In this document: positions 52,395 to 61,417 of the stretch, piece after piece
Numbering within the stretch: position 1 is the first letter of the stretch
Layout of the letters: the number at the start of each line of letters is the position of its first letter
Assembly: GCF_000614125.1 (NCBI RefSeq)
Contig: NZ_BAKJ01000019.1
Location: forward strand, 1 to 64,000
DNA: 64,000 nucleotides
Reading direction: 5' to 3'
Source of the DNA: Bacteroides rodentium JCM 16496
GTDB taxonomy: Bacteria; Bacteroidota; Bacteroidia; Bacteroidales; Bacteroidaceae
Program-made: the position numbers and the translations under genes
Notes under the pieces: model-generated
What the model saw: the letters and a program-made list of their open reading frames with translations, nothing else
What the model was told of the DNA's origin: nothing
Database searches by the model: none

Positions 52395-53155
52395 TTATCT
52401 GTCCTTCAAGTCGCCCAGCGGATAGAACGGGAACATGTTCTCCTTCATCCATTGGTTTGACTTTTCGGGCGACATCTTCCAACCGGAGTTGCAAGTGGAG
52501 ACGATTTCCACCAGGTTGGAACCTTTGCCTGCCATGGAGTTTTCGAACGCCTTGCGGATGGCCTTCTTTGCCTTGCGGATGGCGGGGACGCTTTCCACGC
52601 TTTGGCGTGTCACGTAAGCGGTGCCTTCCAGTTGTGCGGCAATATCCGCCATCTTCAGCGGATAGCCGTGCAGGTGCACGTCGCGACCGTAGGGGCAGGT
52701 GGCGGTTTTCATGCTACAAGGGTGGTGGGTGCCATCTGTCCGCCCGTCATGCCGTAAATGGCATTGTTGATGAAGATGATGGTGATGTTTTCGCCGCGGT
52801 TGAGGGCGTGGATGGTTTCGGCAGTACCGATGCAGGCCAAGTCGCCGTCACCTTGGTAGGTGAACACCAGGCGGTCCGGCCAAAGGCGCTTGATGGCAGT
52901 GGCAAGTGCGGGTGCGCGTCCGTGGGCGGCTTCCTGCCAGTCGATGTCTATATAGTTGTAGATGAACACGGCACATCCCACGGGGGAGATGCCTATTGCT
53001 TTGTCTTCCAGTCCCATTTCTTCGATAACTTCGGCTACGAGTTTATGGACTACGCCGTGGCTGCATCCCGGGCAGTAGTGCATGGGATTGTCGTTCATCA
53101 GAGTCGGTTTCTTGGCAACCAGGTTCTCGGGCTTTATAATATCTTCTTTTGTCAT
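52395..53155 (-). CDS. 2-oxoacid:ferredoxin oxidoreductase, beta subunit (one frame break)
   Basis: The N-terminal half contains [14 protein letters not shown] and the thiamine diphosphate motif [12 protein letters not shown] with FINN at its end. The frame breaks at about 52709-52712, where the code for [16 protein letters not shown] lacks one G (GTAGCATGAAA for GTAGGCATGAAA), then continues to the stop at 52395. Corrected length is about 253 residues, normal for beta subunits. The start ATG 53155 has AAGGAG 8 bases upstream, better than the upstream GTG. The break is probably a sequence error. Confidence 0.9.
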
Positions 53156-53167
53156 AATCACTTCTCC

Positions 53168-53341
53168 TTATCTGTTGGTGAACCGTATGAAAAACTCCAT
53201 TAGCTTGACAAATATCGCCGCGCCGCAGACGTAGATGAACAGCTTGAAATCATCTTTTGCAGCAAAATATATAATGATAGCTGCCAGGGCAAGTACCATG
53301 AAGAGAATGTTCAGTACGTTTCTTATTTTATCAGGATTCAT
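53168..53341 (-). CDS. Small membrane protein in the oxidoreductase operon (57 aa)
   Basis: A frame from ATG 53339-53341 to TAA 53168-53170 encodes a 57-residue protein starting MNPDKIRNVLNILFMVLALA with two hydrophobic helices (near residues 10-27 and 33-50) and a basic end (RFTNR). It lies between the alpha and beta genes, its stop followed at once by the ribosome binding site of the beta gene, so it is part of the operon. It may anchor the complex to the membrane; nothing similar is known to me with a function. Confidence 0.72.
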   Translation of the reverse strand: MNPDKIRNVLNILFMVLALAAIIIYFAAKDDFKLFIYVCGAAIFVKLMEFFIRFTNR

Positions 53342-53365
53342 CGTTTTATTTGCGATTTAATTATT

Positions 53366-53426
53366 TACGATTTACGATTGAAGAATGTTTCGATTTACAA
53401 AAGAGTAATCTGAATCGTAAATCGTA
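53366..53426. repeat. Inverted repeat upstream of the small membrane protein gene
   Basis: TACGATTTACGATT (53366-53379) and AATCGTAAATCGTA (53413-53426) are perfect 14-base arms around a 33-base loop. It lies between the alpha gene and the small gene and could be a processing or attenuation hairpin within the operon. Confidence 0.75.
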
Positions 53427-53443
53427 CATCGTCAAATCGTACA

Positions 53444-54523
53444 TCAAATTATTTTTTCTTTCAGTGCGCTTATTATTTCATCTGGGTCGGGTACGATACC
53501 ACCGAGACGTCCGAAGTGTTCTACTTTTACTTTACCGTTCACGGCGAGGCGTACGTCTTCAATCATCTGTCCCGCATTCAGTTCAGTAACCAGCATGCCT
53601 TTTACTTTCTCAGCATAAGATGCGATGGCTTTTGTGGGGAAAGGCCAAAGGGTAATGGGGCGCAATATGCCGACTTTAATACCTTCTTCGCGTGCCAGTT
53701 CCATTGCTTTCTGTCCGATGCGGGCCATAGAACCGAAGGCGATAATCAGGTAATCGGCATCTTCACAATTGATTTCCTCGAAACGAACTTCGTTTTCTTC
53801 AATCTGTTTGTATTTGGCTTGGAAGCGGAGGTTGTTCTTTTCCATTTCCTCCGGTTTCAGTTCCAGTGAGGTGATGATGTTGGGTTTGCGTCCGTTGGTT
53901 CTGCCGGTAGTGGCCCATGGGCATTGTTCGATGACTTCCGCATCGGTGCGCCGTGGCTTTTGTGCAGGGAGCACCACTTTTTCCATCATCTGGCCGATGA
54001 CACCGTCGGCAAGGATGATTGCCGGATTGCGGTATTTGAAGGCAAGTTCGAATGCCAGTCCTACGAAATCTGCCATTTCCTGTACGGAAGCCGGAGCAAG
54101 GGCAATCAAGCGATAGTCGCCGTGGCCGCCTCCTTTTACTGTCTGGAAATAGTCGGCTTGGCTCGGTTGGATAGTTCCCAGACCGGGACCGCCGCGCATC
54201 ACGTTGACAATCAAGCAAGGCAGCTCGGCACCTGCCAGATAAGAGATGCCTTCCTGCTTCAGGCTGACACCGGGGCTGGAGGAGGAGGTCATGACCATTT
54301 TACCACTTCCGGCACCGCCGTACACCATATTGATAGCTGCCACTTCACTTTCTGCCTGGAGCACCACCATGCCGGTCGTTTCCCAGGGTTTCAGTTCGGC
54401 AAGAGTTTCCAATACCTCCGATTGCGGAGTAATGGGATATCCGAAGTAACCGTCGGCACCACAACGGATGGCTGCGTGGGCGATGGCTTCGTTTCCTTTC
54501 ATTAATACAACTTCTTCTGCCAT
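53444..54523 (-). CDS. 2-oxoacid:ferredoxin oxidoreductase, alpha subunit
   Basis: This 359-residue protein has the alpha-subunit signature GYPITPQSEVLETLAE and the ESEVAAINMVYGG region near the thiamine site. The C-terminal domain contains IAFGSMARIGQKAMEL and a transketolase-like C-terminal fold. The length is normal for the two-domain KorA/VorA type. It follows the ferredoxin gene by 19 bases on the same strand and supports a 2-oxoglutarate- or branched-chain-type enzyme. Confidence 0.92.
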   Translation of the reverse strand: MAEEVVLMKGNEAIAHAAIRCGADGYFGYPITPQSEVLETLAELKPWETTGMVVLQAESEVAAINMVYGGAGSGKMVMTSSSSPGVSLKQEGISYLAGAELPCLIVNVMRGGPGLGTIQPSQADYFQTVKGGGHGDYRLIALAPASVQEMADFVGLAFELAFKYRNPAIILADGVIGQMMEKVVLPAQKPRRTDAEVIEQCPWATTGRTNGRKPNIITSLELKPEEMEKNNLRFQAKYKQIEENEVRFEEINCEDADYLIIAFGSMARIGQKAMELAREEGIKVGILRPITLWPFPTKAIASYAEKVKGMLVTELNAGQMIEDVRLAVNGKVKVEHFGRLGGIVPDPDEIISALKEKII

Positions 54524-54542
54524 ATTCTACTGATTTACAGAT

Positions 54543-54770
54543 TTATTCTACTTTTATTTTATATACTGAGATACATCCGTCCGGACATACTGTGGCGCAC
54601 GAGGCGCATCCGTTGCAGGTATCTTCCAATATCTGGTGGGCATAGTTATACCCTTTCACATTCACCTCCTTGGTGAGGGCTATTACGTTGAGCGGACACG
54701 CTACCACACACAAGTTGCAGCCTTTGCAACGTTCGGTGTCTACTACGATTGCTCCTTTGATTTTTGCCAT
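54543..54770 (-). CDS. 4Fe-4S ferredoxin subunit of the 2-oxoacid oxidoreductase
   Basis: This 75-residue protein carries two [4Fe-4S] motifs, CKGCNLCVVACP and CNGCASCATVCP, at residues 15-26 and 52-63. It forms the electron-carrying delta subunit of the complex, transferring electrons from the beta subunit site to ferredoxin. It lies 16 bases after the TPR gene and 19 bases before the alpha gene. Confidence 0.93.
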   Translation of the reverse strand: MAKIKGAIVVDTERCKGCNLCVVACPLNVIALTKEVNVKGYNYAHQILEDTCNGCASCATVCPDGCISVYKIKVE

Positions 54771-54786
54771 AATTTACGTTCTTTAT

Positions 54787-55062
54787 TTATTGATTGTACA
54801 TATCCTTGTTGTAGAAGTTCAGGATGTCCATAGCCATTTGATAGGCATGTTGTGCCGGGCTTTCGGGGTTCAGGTCGATGGCATACTGATAGTTGTTCAG
54901 TGCTTGTTGCCAGTTGCCTTGTTTCCGATAGGCATTTCCCCGCAGGTAGTAAGCTTCGTCTTTGCCGGGAAAGTCTGTTTGCAGTATTTCGTCAAGCTGC
55001 TGGATGGCTTGCCCTACATTTCCCTGGTTGATAAGCTCTTTTATGGTATTCAGTCGTTCCAT
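54787..55062 (-). CDS. Small TPR-repeat protein, first gene of the oxidoreductase operon
   Basis: This 91-residue protein has about two tetratricopeptide repeats (GNVGQAIQQLDEIL and AYYLRGNAYRKQGNWQQALN with NYQYAIDLNPES). TPR proteins mediate protein-protein contacts and could assist assembly of the complex. It is co-directional with the ferredoxin gene and 16 bases from it. Only the operon context suggests a role. Confidence 0.82.
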   Translation of the reverse strand: MERLNTIKELINQGNVGQAIQQLDEILQTDFPGKDEAYYLRGNAYRKQGNWQQALNNYQYAIDLNPESPAQHAYQMAMDILNFYNKDMYNQ

Positions 55063-55172
55063 ATCTAAAAAATATCCGGGTTATCGAACCACAAAGATAG
55101 TTTTTATTTGAAGATAATGGGCATCTTCACTGTGAAAAATAAGAAAAAGGGGCAAATAAAAAGCCCGAAGTT

Positions 55173-55207
55173 TCTCACGATTCTATCAGAATGTCAGAAC
55201 TTCGGGC
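55173..55207 (-). terminator. Terminator of the GH28 gene
   Basis: GCCCGAAGTT and AACTTCGGGC (10 pairs) enclose a 15-base loop, followed by TTTTTATTTG on the - strand, 23 bases after the stop. Confidence 0.9.
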
Positions 55208-55229
55208 GGATATCATAAAGAATGTGATT

Positions 55230-56636
55230 CTACTGCTTTACAAGTTTGCCGTTTATATAAAGGTTACGGAACGTAACGTCTTTCGCACCTTTTATGTCAT
55301 TTCCGTCTTTTTCGACATTATTGAAGCGGCTGTCTTCTACGCTGATATTGGATACATGCTCGTCATCATCCAGTCCGATGACAAGTATGCCGAGCTTACT
55401 CTTTTCGCAGGTCACGTTTTTCAGGTGGACGTTGCGTACGACAGGAGGGAAATTGCGGTCGCACTTTTCGCGGTTTTCGTATTGCAAGTTGATGCGGAGT
55501 ACCGCTTCACGACATTGGCCTACGGTAACGTTGCGAACAAATACATTTTCTATGATGCCGCCACGGCAGGTACTGGTCTTTATGCGGATGACACGGTCCA
55601 AGTCCGGACTGTCCATACGGCAGTTTTCAACGTATAGGTTGCGATAGCCTCCGGAAATTTCACTGCCGATGACTACACCCCCATGTCCGTTCTTCATGAG
55701 ACAGTTGCGTACGATGATGTTTTCACTGGGGATATTCCATTTTCGGCCGTCGGCGTTACGTCCGGACTTGATGGCAATACAGTCGTCACCCGTATCAAAA
55801 GTGCAGTTCTCAATCAATACGTTTTTGCAGGATTCAGGGTCGCATCCGTCACCGTTGGGACCACGATTGAACACTTTTACACCTCGTACAATCAGATTTT
55901 CGCAGAATAGCGGATGGATGACCCAGAAGGGGGAGTTCAATAGTGTGACATTCTCAATCAGGACGGTATTGCAGGAATAGAGGTTGATGAGTTGCGGGCG
56001 TAGACCGTCTTCGGGAGTCATTACACGTTTGTAGATGGGAGTAGAGGTTTCACCGTACATCAACAGGCGTTCGCGCCCACCAGTACTCTGTGCAGTCATC
56101 CCTTCTTTCCATCCATAGCGGGAAACTCCGCACATGGGCCACCAGGCGTTTTTGGAGCCTTGTCCGTCGATGGTACCCTTTCCGGTGATGGCGATATTTG
56201 TTTCGCCATAGGCATAAATCAGCGGATGTGCATTGTAGCAGTCCAGTCCTTCCCAACGGGTAATGACACCTGGAAAGTAAAGGCTTTGAGTGGTCGAGAA
56301 TTTGAGTTCGGCACCTTCTTCCAGATGGAAGTTTACATTACTTTTTAAAGTGATGGGACCGGTATGGAAAGTTCCCTTAGGTACGATGACTGTTCCACCG
56401 CCATTCAGGCTGCAGATCACGATAGCCCGGTTGATGGCTTCATGGCAGGGTTCGTCCGGTGTATCGGTTTTTGCACCGAAATCGGTGATGAAGTACGTAC
56501 GTTCAGGGAATGAAGTCTTTTTGATTTGCTTTTCAATTTGGGCGCTTTCTTTGAAGGCTTTGTCAAAGTCTATCGGGTGGGCGATGGCCAAAGTTGCCGA
56601 TAGAAGCAGGAAAAGAATTCCGGATACTTTTTTCAT
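55230..56636 (-). CDS. GH28 polygalacturonase
   Basis: This 468-residue exported protein (signal peptide ending near AIAHP) has the full right-handed beta-helix signature of GH28: NGDGCDPESC with the first catalytic Asp, TGDDCIAIKSG with the two further Asp, GHGGVVIGSE with the conserved His, and RIKT with the Arg and Lys for substrate binding. It cleaves alpha-1,4-galacturonan in pectin or trims its ends. It stands near the arabinose genes, consistent with use of pectin side chains. It has no obvious lipobox, so it may be periplasmic. Confidence 0.93.
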   Translation of the reverse strand: MKKVSGILFLLLSATLAIAHPIDFDKAFKESAQIEKQIKKTSFPERTYFITDFGAKTDTPDEPCHEAINRAIVICSLNGGGTVIVPKGTFHTGPITLKSNVNFHLEEGAELKFSTTQSLYFPGVITRWEGLDCYNAHPLIYAYGETNIAITGKGTIDGQGSKNAWWPMCGVSRYGWKEGMTAQSTGGRERLLMYGETSTPIYKRVMTPEDGLRPQLINLYSCNTVLIENVTLLNSPFWVIHPLFCENLIVRGVKVFNRGPNGDGCDPESCKNVLIENCTFDTGDDCIAIKSGRNADGRKWNIPSENIIVRNCLMKNGHGGVVIGSEISGGYRNLYVENCRMDSPDLDRVIRIKTSTCRGGIIENVFVRNVTVGQCREAVLRINLQYENREKCDRNFPPVVRNVHLKNVTCEKSKLGILVIGLDDDEHVSNISVEDSRFNNVEKDGNDIKGAKDVTFRNLYINGKLVKQ

Positions 56637-56865
56637 GTGTTTCTTCTGTTTTTTTAGATTATTGGATGTCGGCTACAAAAGTACGGAATACCGGCTGATA
56701 GGCAGGAGGAGTTTTTGATTGAAAAGGTGGAATATTTGATGGGAATGGAGATATTATTATAAATGAAGATAGAATCATACGGCATGATGGTCATAATCGT
56801 GCTGTATGATTCTATACTGAAGTTCAAAGCGAGAATCTCTCGATAGTAGGATGTTCCACTTGCCA

Positions 56866-57306
56866 TCAGGCAGGGTGTACCGGTATCTTGTCCACTCTTC
56901 GTTGGTGACGTCCGCCTTCGAATGGGGTACTGAAGAATTCCCTCATAATCATGTCTGCTTCTTCGGTACTGATGAATCGCCCTGGCATGACGAGTACATT
57001 GGCATCGTTGTGCTGGCGTGCCAAATGGGCTATTTCTGCTGTCCAGCAGAGGGCTGCGCGGATACCTTGATGCTTGTTCAGCGTTATGCTGATGCCTTCA
57101 CCGCTTCCGCAGATGGCAATTCCCGGATAGCACTCTCCGGCTTCAACGGCCAGTGCCAACGGATGTGCAAAGTCGGGATAGTCGCAACTCTCGGTTGAGT
57201 AGGTCCCGAAGTCCTTGTAAGCCCAGCCTTTGGCTTCCAACCAGCCGCGGACATATTCCTTCAATTCGAAGCCTGCATGGTCGGAACAGATTCCTATTGT
57301 TTTCAT
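56866..57306 (-). CDS. rpiB: Ribose 5-phosphate isomerase B
   Basis: This 146-residue protein starts MKTIGICSDHAGFELKEYV with the RpiB motif SDHAG. The active-site segment GICGSGEGISIT-like sequence (AICGSGEGISITLNKHQGI) has the Cys/Thr/Asn pattern, and the catalytic-site region HNDANVLVMPGR is present. It interconverts ribulose- and ribose-5-phosphate. I start at ATG 57306; an in-frame GTG upstream would add seven residues. It lies 91 bases after tkt on the same strand, the order known from Bacteroides arabinose loci. Confidence 0.94.
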   Translation of the reverse strand: MKTIGICSDHAGFELKEYVRGWLEAKGWAYKDFGTYSTESCDYPDFAHPLALAVEAGECYPGIAICGSGEGISITLNKHQGIRAALCWTAEIAHLARQHNDANVLVMPGRFISTEEADMIMREFFSTPFEGGRHQRRVDKIPVHPA

Positions 57307-57334
57307 GATGGTCAGTTGATATACCAATGTGCCA

Positions 57335-57387
57335 ATGTGCTGATGCCTGCAGCTTGTAGGGCGCGGGCAATCAGCACATCAGCACAT
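57335..57387. repeat. Hairpin between tkt and rpiB
   Basis: ATGTGCTGAT (57335-57344) pairs with ATCAGCACAT, which is present twice in overlapping copies at 57370-57379 and 57378-57387. A processing or stabilising role between the two genes is possible. Confidence 0.6.
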
Positions 57388-57397
57388 CGGATAATGA

Positions 57398-59407
57398 TTA
57401 TAACATTGCTTTTACTTGCTTGTAAACGTTCTCAGCGGTGAAACCGAGCTTTTCGTCCAGCACCTTATAAGGTGCCGAGAATCCGAACGATTCCAATCCC
57501 CATACTTTACCGCGGGGACCTACCAGCCCTTGCAGTGTGACGGGCAGACCGGCTGTCAGGCCGAATACCTTGGCGCCACACGGGATAATGCCTTCTTGAT
57601 ATCCCGGAGCCTGGCTGCGGAACAGACCTTCGGAAGGAACGGACACGATACGCACCTTGATGCCATCCTTGCGCAGCAATTCAGTACCGGCTACCAATGT
57701 GGCAACTTCCGAGCCTGAAGCAACGAGGATTACATTCGGATTTTCATCGGAGCCGGCTACGATATAAGCGCCTTTGGCAGCTTGTTCGTAATCGTTGCCT
57801 TCGGGCAGGTTGGCGATGTTCTGGCGGGAGAAAATCAAACCGGTCGGAGTTGTGGTATTTTCCATTGCCAGCTTCCATGCCACAGTCGTTTCTTCTGCAT
57901 CTGCCGGTCGGAGTACCAACATGGAATTGTGCCCCTTGTGGTTTTTCAGCTTTTCCATCAGGCGGATTTGGGCTTCTTGCTCTACCGGTTCGTGGGTAGG
58001 ACCGTCTTCACCTACACGGAAGGCATCGTGTGTCCAGATGAACTTCACGGGAACCTCCATCAGGGCTGCCATACGTACGGCAGGTTTCATGTAGTCGGAG
58101 AATACGAAGAATGTTCCGCAAGCGGGGATTACACCGCCATGCAGTGCCATACCGATACAGCAGCAAGCCATAGTCAGCTCGGCAACACCGGCCTGGAAGA
58201 ATGCACCGCTGAAGTCACCTTTCTTGAAAGCATGTGTTTTCTTGAGGAATCCGTCTGTCTTGTCGGAATTGGAAAGGTCGGCGGAAGCAACAATCATATT
58301 TTCTACTTGAGTGGCGAGAGCACCGAGTACGGTAGCGGATGCTGCGCGGGTGGCAACGCCTGCTTTCTGTTCGATGGCGGCCCAATTCACTTCGGGAGCC
58401 TTGCCGGAGAAGAACATTTCCAGTTTGGCGGCCTTTTCCGGATTGGCTTTTGCCCATGCGGCCTTGGCTGCATACTTTTCAGCCATGATTTTCTTCAGCT
58501 CAGCTGCACGCTTGGCATATAGTTCGGCCACTTCGGGGAAGATGACAAACGGATTTGTCGGGTCACCACCCAAATTCTTGATAGTGTTTACATAAGCGTC
58601 GCCGCCCAGAGGAGCACCGTGCGTGGCACAATCAGCCTCGTAGCTGCTGCCGTCTGCCTTGCGGGCACCTTTACCCATTACGGTATGACCGATAATCAGC
58701 GTCGGACGCTCTTTCTCAGCTTTGGCTTCGTTCAGTGCACCGCGGATGGCATCGGGATCGTTGCCATTGATTTTAATGACTTTCCAGCCCCAAGCTTCGT
58801 ATTTCTTGCCGGTGTCTTCGATGGTTACATCCTTTGTTTCGGTAGAAAGCTGGATGTCGTTGGCATCATAGAACATGATGAGATTATCCAACCCTAATGC
58901 TCCGGCAATACGGCCTGAGCCTTGGGAGATTTCTTCCTGGATGCCACCGTCGGAAATATAAGCGTAGATGGTCTGTGGCATTACTTCTTCGAAACGTGCC
59001 TTCATGAACTTGGCTGCGATGGCCGCACCGACTGCAAATGTGTGTCCCTGGCCGAGCGGTCCGGAAGTGTTTTCGATGCCGCGCATGATGTCACGTTCGG
59101 GATGTCCCGGAGTAGGGCTTCCCCATTGACGGAACTCTTTCAGTTCGTCCAGCGTGAACTTGCCGGTCAGGGCCAATGTGGAGTAAAGCATCGGTGACAT
59201 GTGTCCCGGGTCGAGGAAAAAGCGGTCGCGACCTTCCCAAGCCGGATTTTCAGGATCATATACCAGGAACTCTGAGAAGAGTACATTTACAAAGTCGGCA
59301 CCACCCATGGCACCGCCCGGGTGTCCGGAGTTGGCTTTCTCAACCATGGATGCAGCAAGGATACGGATATTATCCGCTGCACGGTTCATAAGTTTGTTGT
59401 CGTTCAT
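57398..59407 (-). CDS. tkt: Transketolase
   Basis: This 669-residue enzyme of the pentose phosphate pathway transfers two-carbon units. The thiamine diphosphate domain starts with ANSGHPGGAMGGAD and contains GDGG-like YISDGGIQEEISQGS; the second domain has the transketolase motif FFVFSDYMKPAVRMAALMEV and GEDGPTHEPVEQ. The length is normal for bacterial Tkt. It is the second gene of the pentose block; together with rpiB it feeds arabinose-derived ribulose-5-phosphate or xylulose-5-phosphate into glycolysis. Confidence 0.96.
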   Translation of the reverse strand: MNDNKLMNRAADNIRILAASMVEKANSGHPGGAMGGADFVNVLFSEFLVYDPENPAWEGRDRFFLDPGHMSPMLYSTLALTGKFTLDELKEFRQWGSPTPGHPERDIMRGIENTSGPLGQGHTFAVGAAIAAKFMKARFEEVMPQTIYAYISDGGIQEEISQGSGRIAGALGLDNLIMFYDANDIQLSTETKDVTIEDTGKKYEAWGWKVIKINGNDPDAIRGALNEAKAEKERPTLIIGHTVMGKGARKADGSSYEADCATHGAPLGGDAYVNTIKNLGGDPTNPFVIFPEVAELYAKRAAELKKIMAEKYAAKAAWAKANPEKAAKLEMFFSGKAPEVNWAAIEQKAGVATRAASATVLGALATQVENMIVASADLSNSDKTDGFLKKTHAFKKGDFSGAFFQAGVAELTMACCCIGMALHGGVIPACGTFFVFSDYMKPAVRMAALMEVPVKFIWTHDAFRVGEDGPTHEPVEQEAQIRLMEKLKNHKGHNSMLVLRPADAEETTVAWKLAMENTTTPTGLIFSRQNIANLPEGNDYEQAAKGAYIVAGSDENPNVILVASGSEVATLVAGTELLRKDGIKVRIVSVPSEGLFRSQAPGYQEGIIPCGAKVFGLTAGLPVTLQGLVGPRGKVWGLESFGFSAPYKVLDEKLGFTAENVYKQVKAML

Positions 59408-59471
59408 ATTGAATCTAATTAATTTTGAATATTATCAATAGGTTATTTGGTCCTTGTAGGTTTTCCAAGGG

Positions 59472-59502
59472 CAAAGATAACTCTTTATGCGTAATTCACA
59501 AC
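59472..59502 (-). promoter_or_regulatory. Promoter of tkt
   Basis: On the - strand GTTG (59499-59502), a 19-base spacer and TATCTTTG (59472-59479) are near consensus. A short palindrome ACACTC-GAA-GAGTGT overlaps the -33 region (near 59500-59514) and CTAAA-CGTA-TTTAG (59558-59571) lies upstream; either could be an operator for an arabinose regulator, but this is only a guess. Confidence 0.7.
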
Positions 59503-59597
59503 ACTCGAAGAGTGTCTTTTTTATCAGTATTACTGCCTTTTTGCTGCTAAAATGATACTAAACGTATTTAGCTGATTTTGTGCGGTGCACGGTAGTT

Positions 59598-61142
59598 TTA
59601 CTGTAACTCAATAGTAACGATTGATTTGGCCGGAAGTTTAATCTTGAGAATATCTTTATTGACTTTTACCTCTTTGAACGGAACGGGTTTCACATTGTCG
59701 GGATTTTCAAATGAATTGTAGTCCGTCAGATTGGTGGAAGTCAATATTTCGCCAACTGCTTTCTTGGCTTTCGTTCCAGACAGATTGATGGTCACTTCCT
59801 GTGCATTGTCTGCATCTACGTTGGACATGGAAATGTGTATCTTGCCATTTTGGTCTTTGGAGGCAGTAGCGCTGACCATTGGTATTTTGCGGTTGTCGCG
59901 TACATCCATCATGTCGCAGTTCAGCTCAAGAGGAATGTAGGTGGCATCCTGGTGTACATTGTACATTTTGAATACATAATAAGTGGGGGTGAGTACCATG
60001 TTTTTTCCGCTGGTCAGAATCATGGATTGCAATACATTGACGATTTGGGCAATGTTCGCCATTTTCAGACGGTCGGTATATTTATGGAAGATGTCGAAGC
60101 TGAGGGAGGCGACAAAAGCATCACGCAATGTATTCTGCTGGTACAGATGTCCGGGATTGGTACCCGGCTCAGTGTCCCACCAGGTTCCCCATTCGTCAAG
60201 CATCAGCGCCACGTTCTTTTGGGGGTCGTATTCGTCCATGATGGCGCAGTGCTTTTTGAGCACGTCTTCTATTTCGCGGCATTTGCCCAGTGTCCAGTAA
60301 TAGTCGTCTTTACTGAATTGGGTGGCGGCGCCTTTACTGCCGTTCCATCCGCTGACGGTATAGTAGTGGAGGGACAGGCCTTGCATGCGGCTGCCCACGC
60401 GGTCCATCAGCACTTTGGTCCAGTTATAGTCGTAGTCGCTGGCACCGCTGGCTATCTTGAACAGGTTGTTGCCGTCGTAGTTGCGGCAGTAGGTGGAATA
60501 GCGGCGGTAGAGGTCGGCATAATATTCGGGGCGCATGCTTCCACCGCAACCCCAGCTTTCGTTACCCACGCCGAGGTATTTCACTTTCCAGGCTTTGTCG
60601 CGACCGTTCTGTCGGCGCAGGCGTGCCATGGGGGAGTCTCCTTCGGAGGTCATGTATTCCACCCATTTGGCAAGTTCTTCTACGGTACCGCTGCCTACGT
60701 TTCCGCTGATATAGGGCTCGCAACCCAGCATTTCGCAGAGATTGAGGAACTCATGGGTTCCGAAACTGTTGTCTTCGATAGTGCCTCCCCAGTTGTTGTT
60801 CACCATTTTGGGGCGGTTTTCTTTAGGGCCGATACCGTCCATCCAGTGGTATTCATCGGCAAAGCAGCCTCCCGGCCAGCGAAGGACGGGTACGCGGAGC
60901 TCCTTCAGTGCATTGAACACGTCGGTGCGATAACCGTTGATGTTGGGAATATCGGAGTTCTCACCTACCCAAAGTCCGCCATAGATACAAGTTCCCAAAT
61001 GCTCTGCAAATTGGCCGTAGATTTCTTTGGGAATGATTTGTTCGCTCTGGTCTGATTTCAGAGTAATGGTTGTACTCTTCTGTGCCGATGCGGAAAGCGT
61101 GGCTGCCAGGAAGATACTGCTGATGAAAAGTTTGTTTTTCAT
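59598..61142 (-). CDS. GH51 alpha-L-arabinofuranosidase
   Basis: This 514-residue exported protein starts [20 protein letters not shown], a signal peptide ending at SAQ. The GH51 acid/base Glu is in [11 protein letters not shown] and the nucleophile Glu in [11 protein letters not shown], with [10 protein letters not shown] and [13 protein letters not shown] in the N-terminal part. It releases terminal arabinofuranose from arabinan or arabinoxylan side chains. I use ATG 61142; a longer frame starts upstream without a signal peptide. Downstream are tkt and rpiB; upstream are ribulokinase and arabinose isomerase. Confidence 0.95.
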   Translation of the reverse strand: MKNKLFISSIFLAATLSASAQKSTTITLKSDQSEQIIPKEIYGQFAEHLGTCIYGGLWVGENSDIPNINGYRTDVFNALKELRVPVLRWPGGCFADEYHWMDGIGPKENRPKMVNNNWGGTIEDNSFGTHEFLNLCEMLGCEPYISGNVGSGTVEELAKWVEYMTSEGDSPMARLRRQNGRDKAWKVKYLGVGNESWGCGGSMRPEYYADLYRRYSTYCRNYDGNNLFKIASGASDYDYNWTKVLMDRVGSRMQGLSLHYYTVSGWNGSKGAATQFSKDDYYWTLGKCREIEDVLKKHCAIMDEYDPQKNVALMLDEWGTWWDTEPGTNPGHLYQQNTLRDAFVASLSFDIFHKYTDRLKMANIAQIVNVLQSMILTSGKNMVLTPTYYVFKMYNVHQDATYIPLELNCDMMDVRDNRKIPMVSATASKDQNGKIHISMSNVDADNAQEVTINLSGTKAKKAVGEILTSTNLTDYNSFENPDNVKPVPFKEVKVNKDILKIKLPAKSIVTIELQ

Positions 61143-61257
61143 ATTGGATAATGTTTTTAAAAGATGATAATAAAGAGATTGTTTTAAGAAAACAAGCACA
61201 TGCGAAGTGCGGACTATCTATGTATGAAGTGTTCACTCTACATGTTTATGCTGCGAA

Positions 61258-61358
61258 AGGCGAATGCCTGTCGGCGGCTCACTGTAGTAAGCTGCTTTGT
61301 TCACCCATGTGAACGGCTCGGCTCACCCTCGTGAACAATTCGGCTCACTATAGTGGTC
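61258..61358. repeat. Second array of palindromes with 22-base period
   Basis: Four palindromes of the type GTTCAC-N4-GTGAAC (variants GCTCAC-TGTA-GTAAGC, GTTCAC-CCAT-GTGAAC, GCTCAC-CCTC-GTGAAC, GCTCAC-TATA-GTGGTC) have centres at 61284.5, 61306.5, 61328.5 and 61350.5, exactly 22 bases apart. A fifth, AGGC-GAAT-GCCT, is centred near 61263.5. The array lies between the ribulokinase stop and the arabinofuranosidase start. The unit sequence differs from the array at 48276-48421, but the period is the same. Confidence 0.88.
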
Positions 61359-61417
61359 TGCTGACAAAACAGGTAGATGGAAGAGAAAGAATCCTATAGT
61401 TTCCCTTTCCTAAGTGC

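Noticed and set aside
59835-61055. Open + strand frame of about 400 codons opposite the arabinofuranosidase gene
   Set aside because: It lies wholly antisense to a clear GH51 enzyme, has no domain, and its openness follows from codon bias of the real gene.
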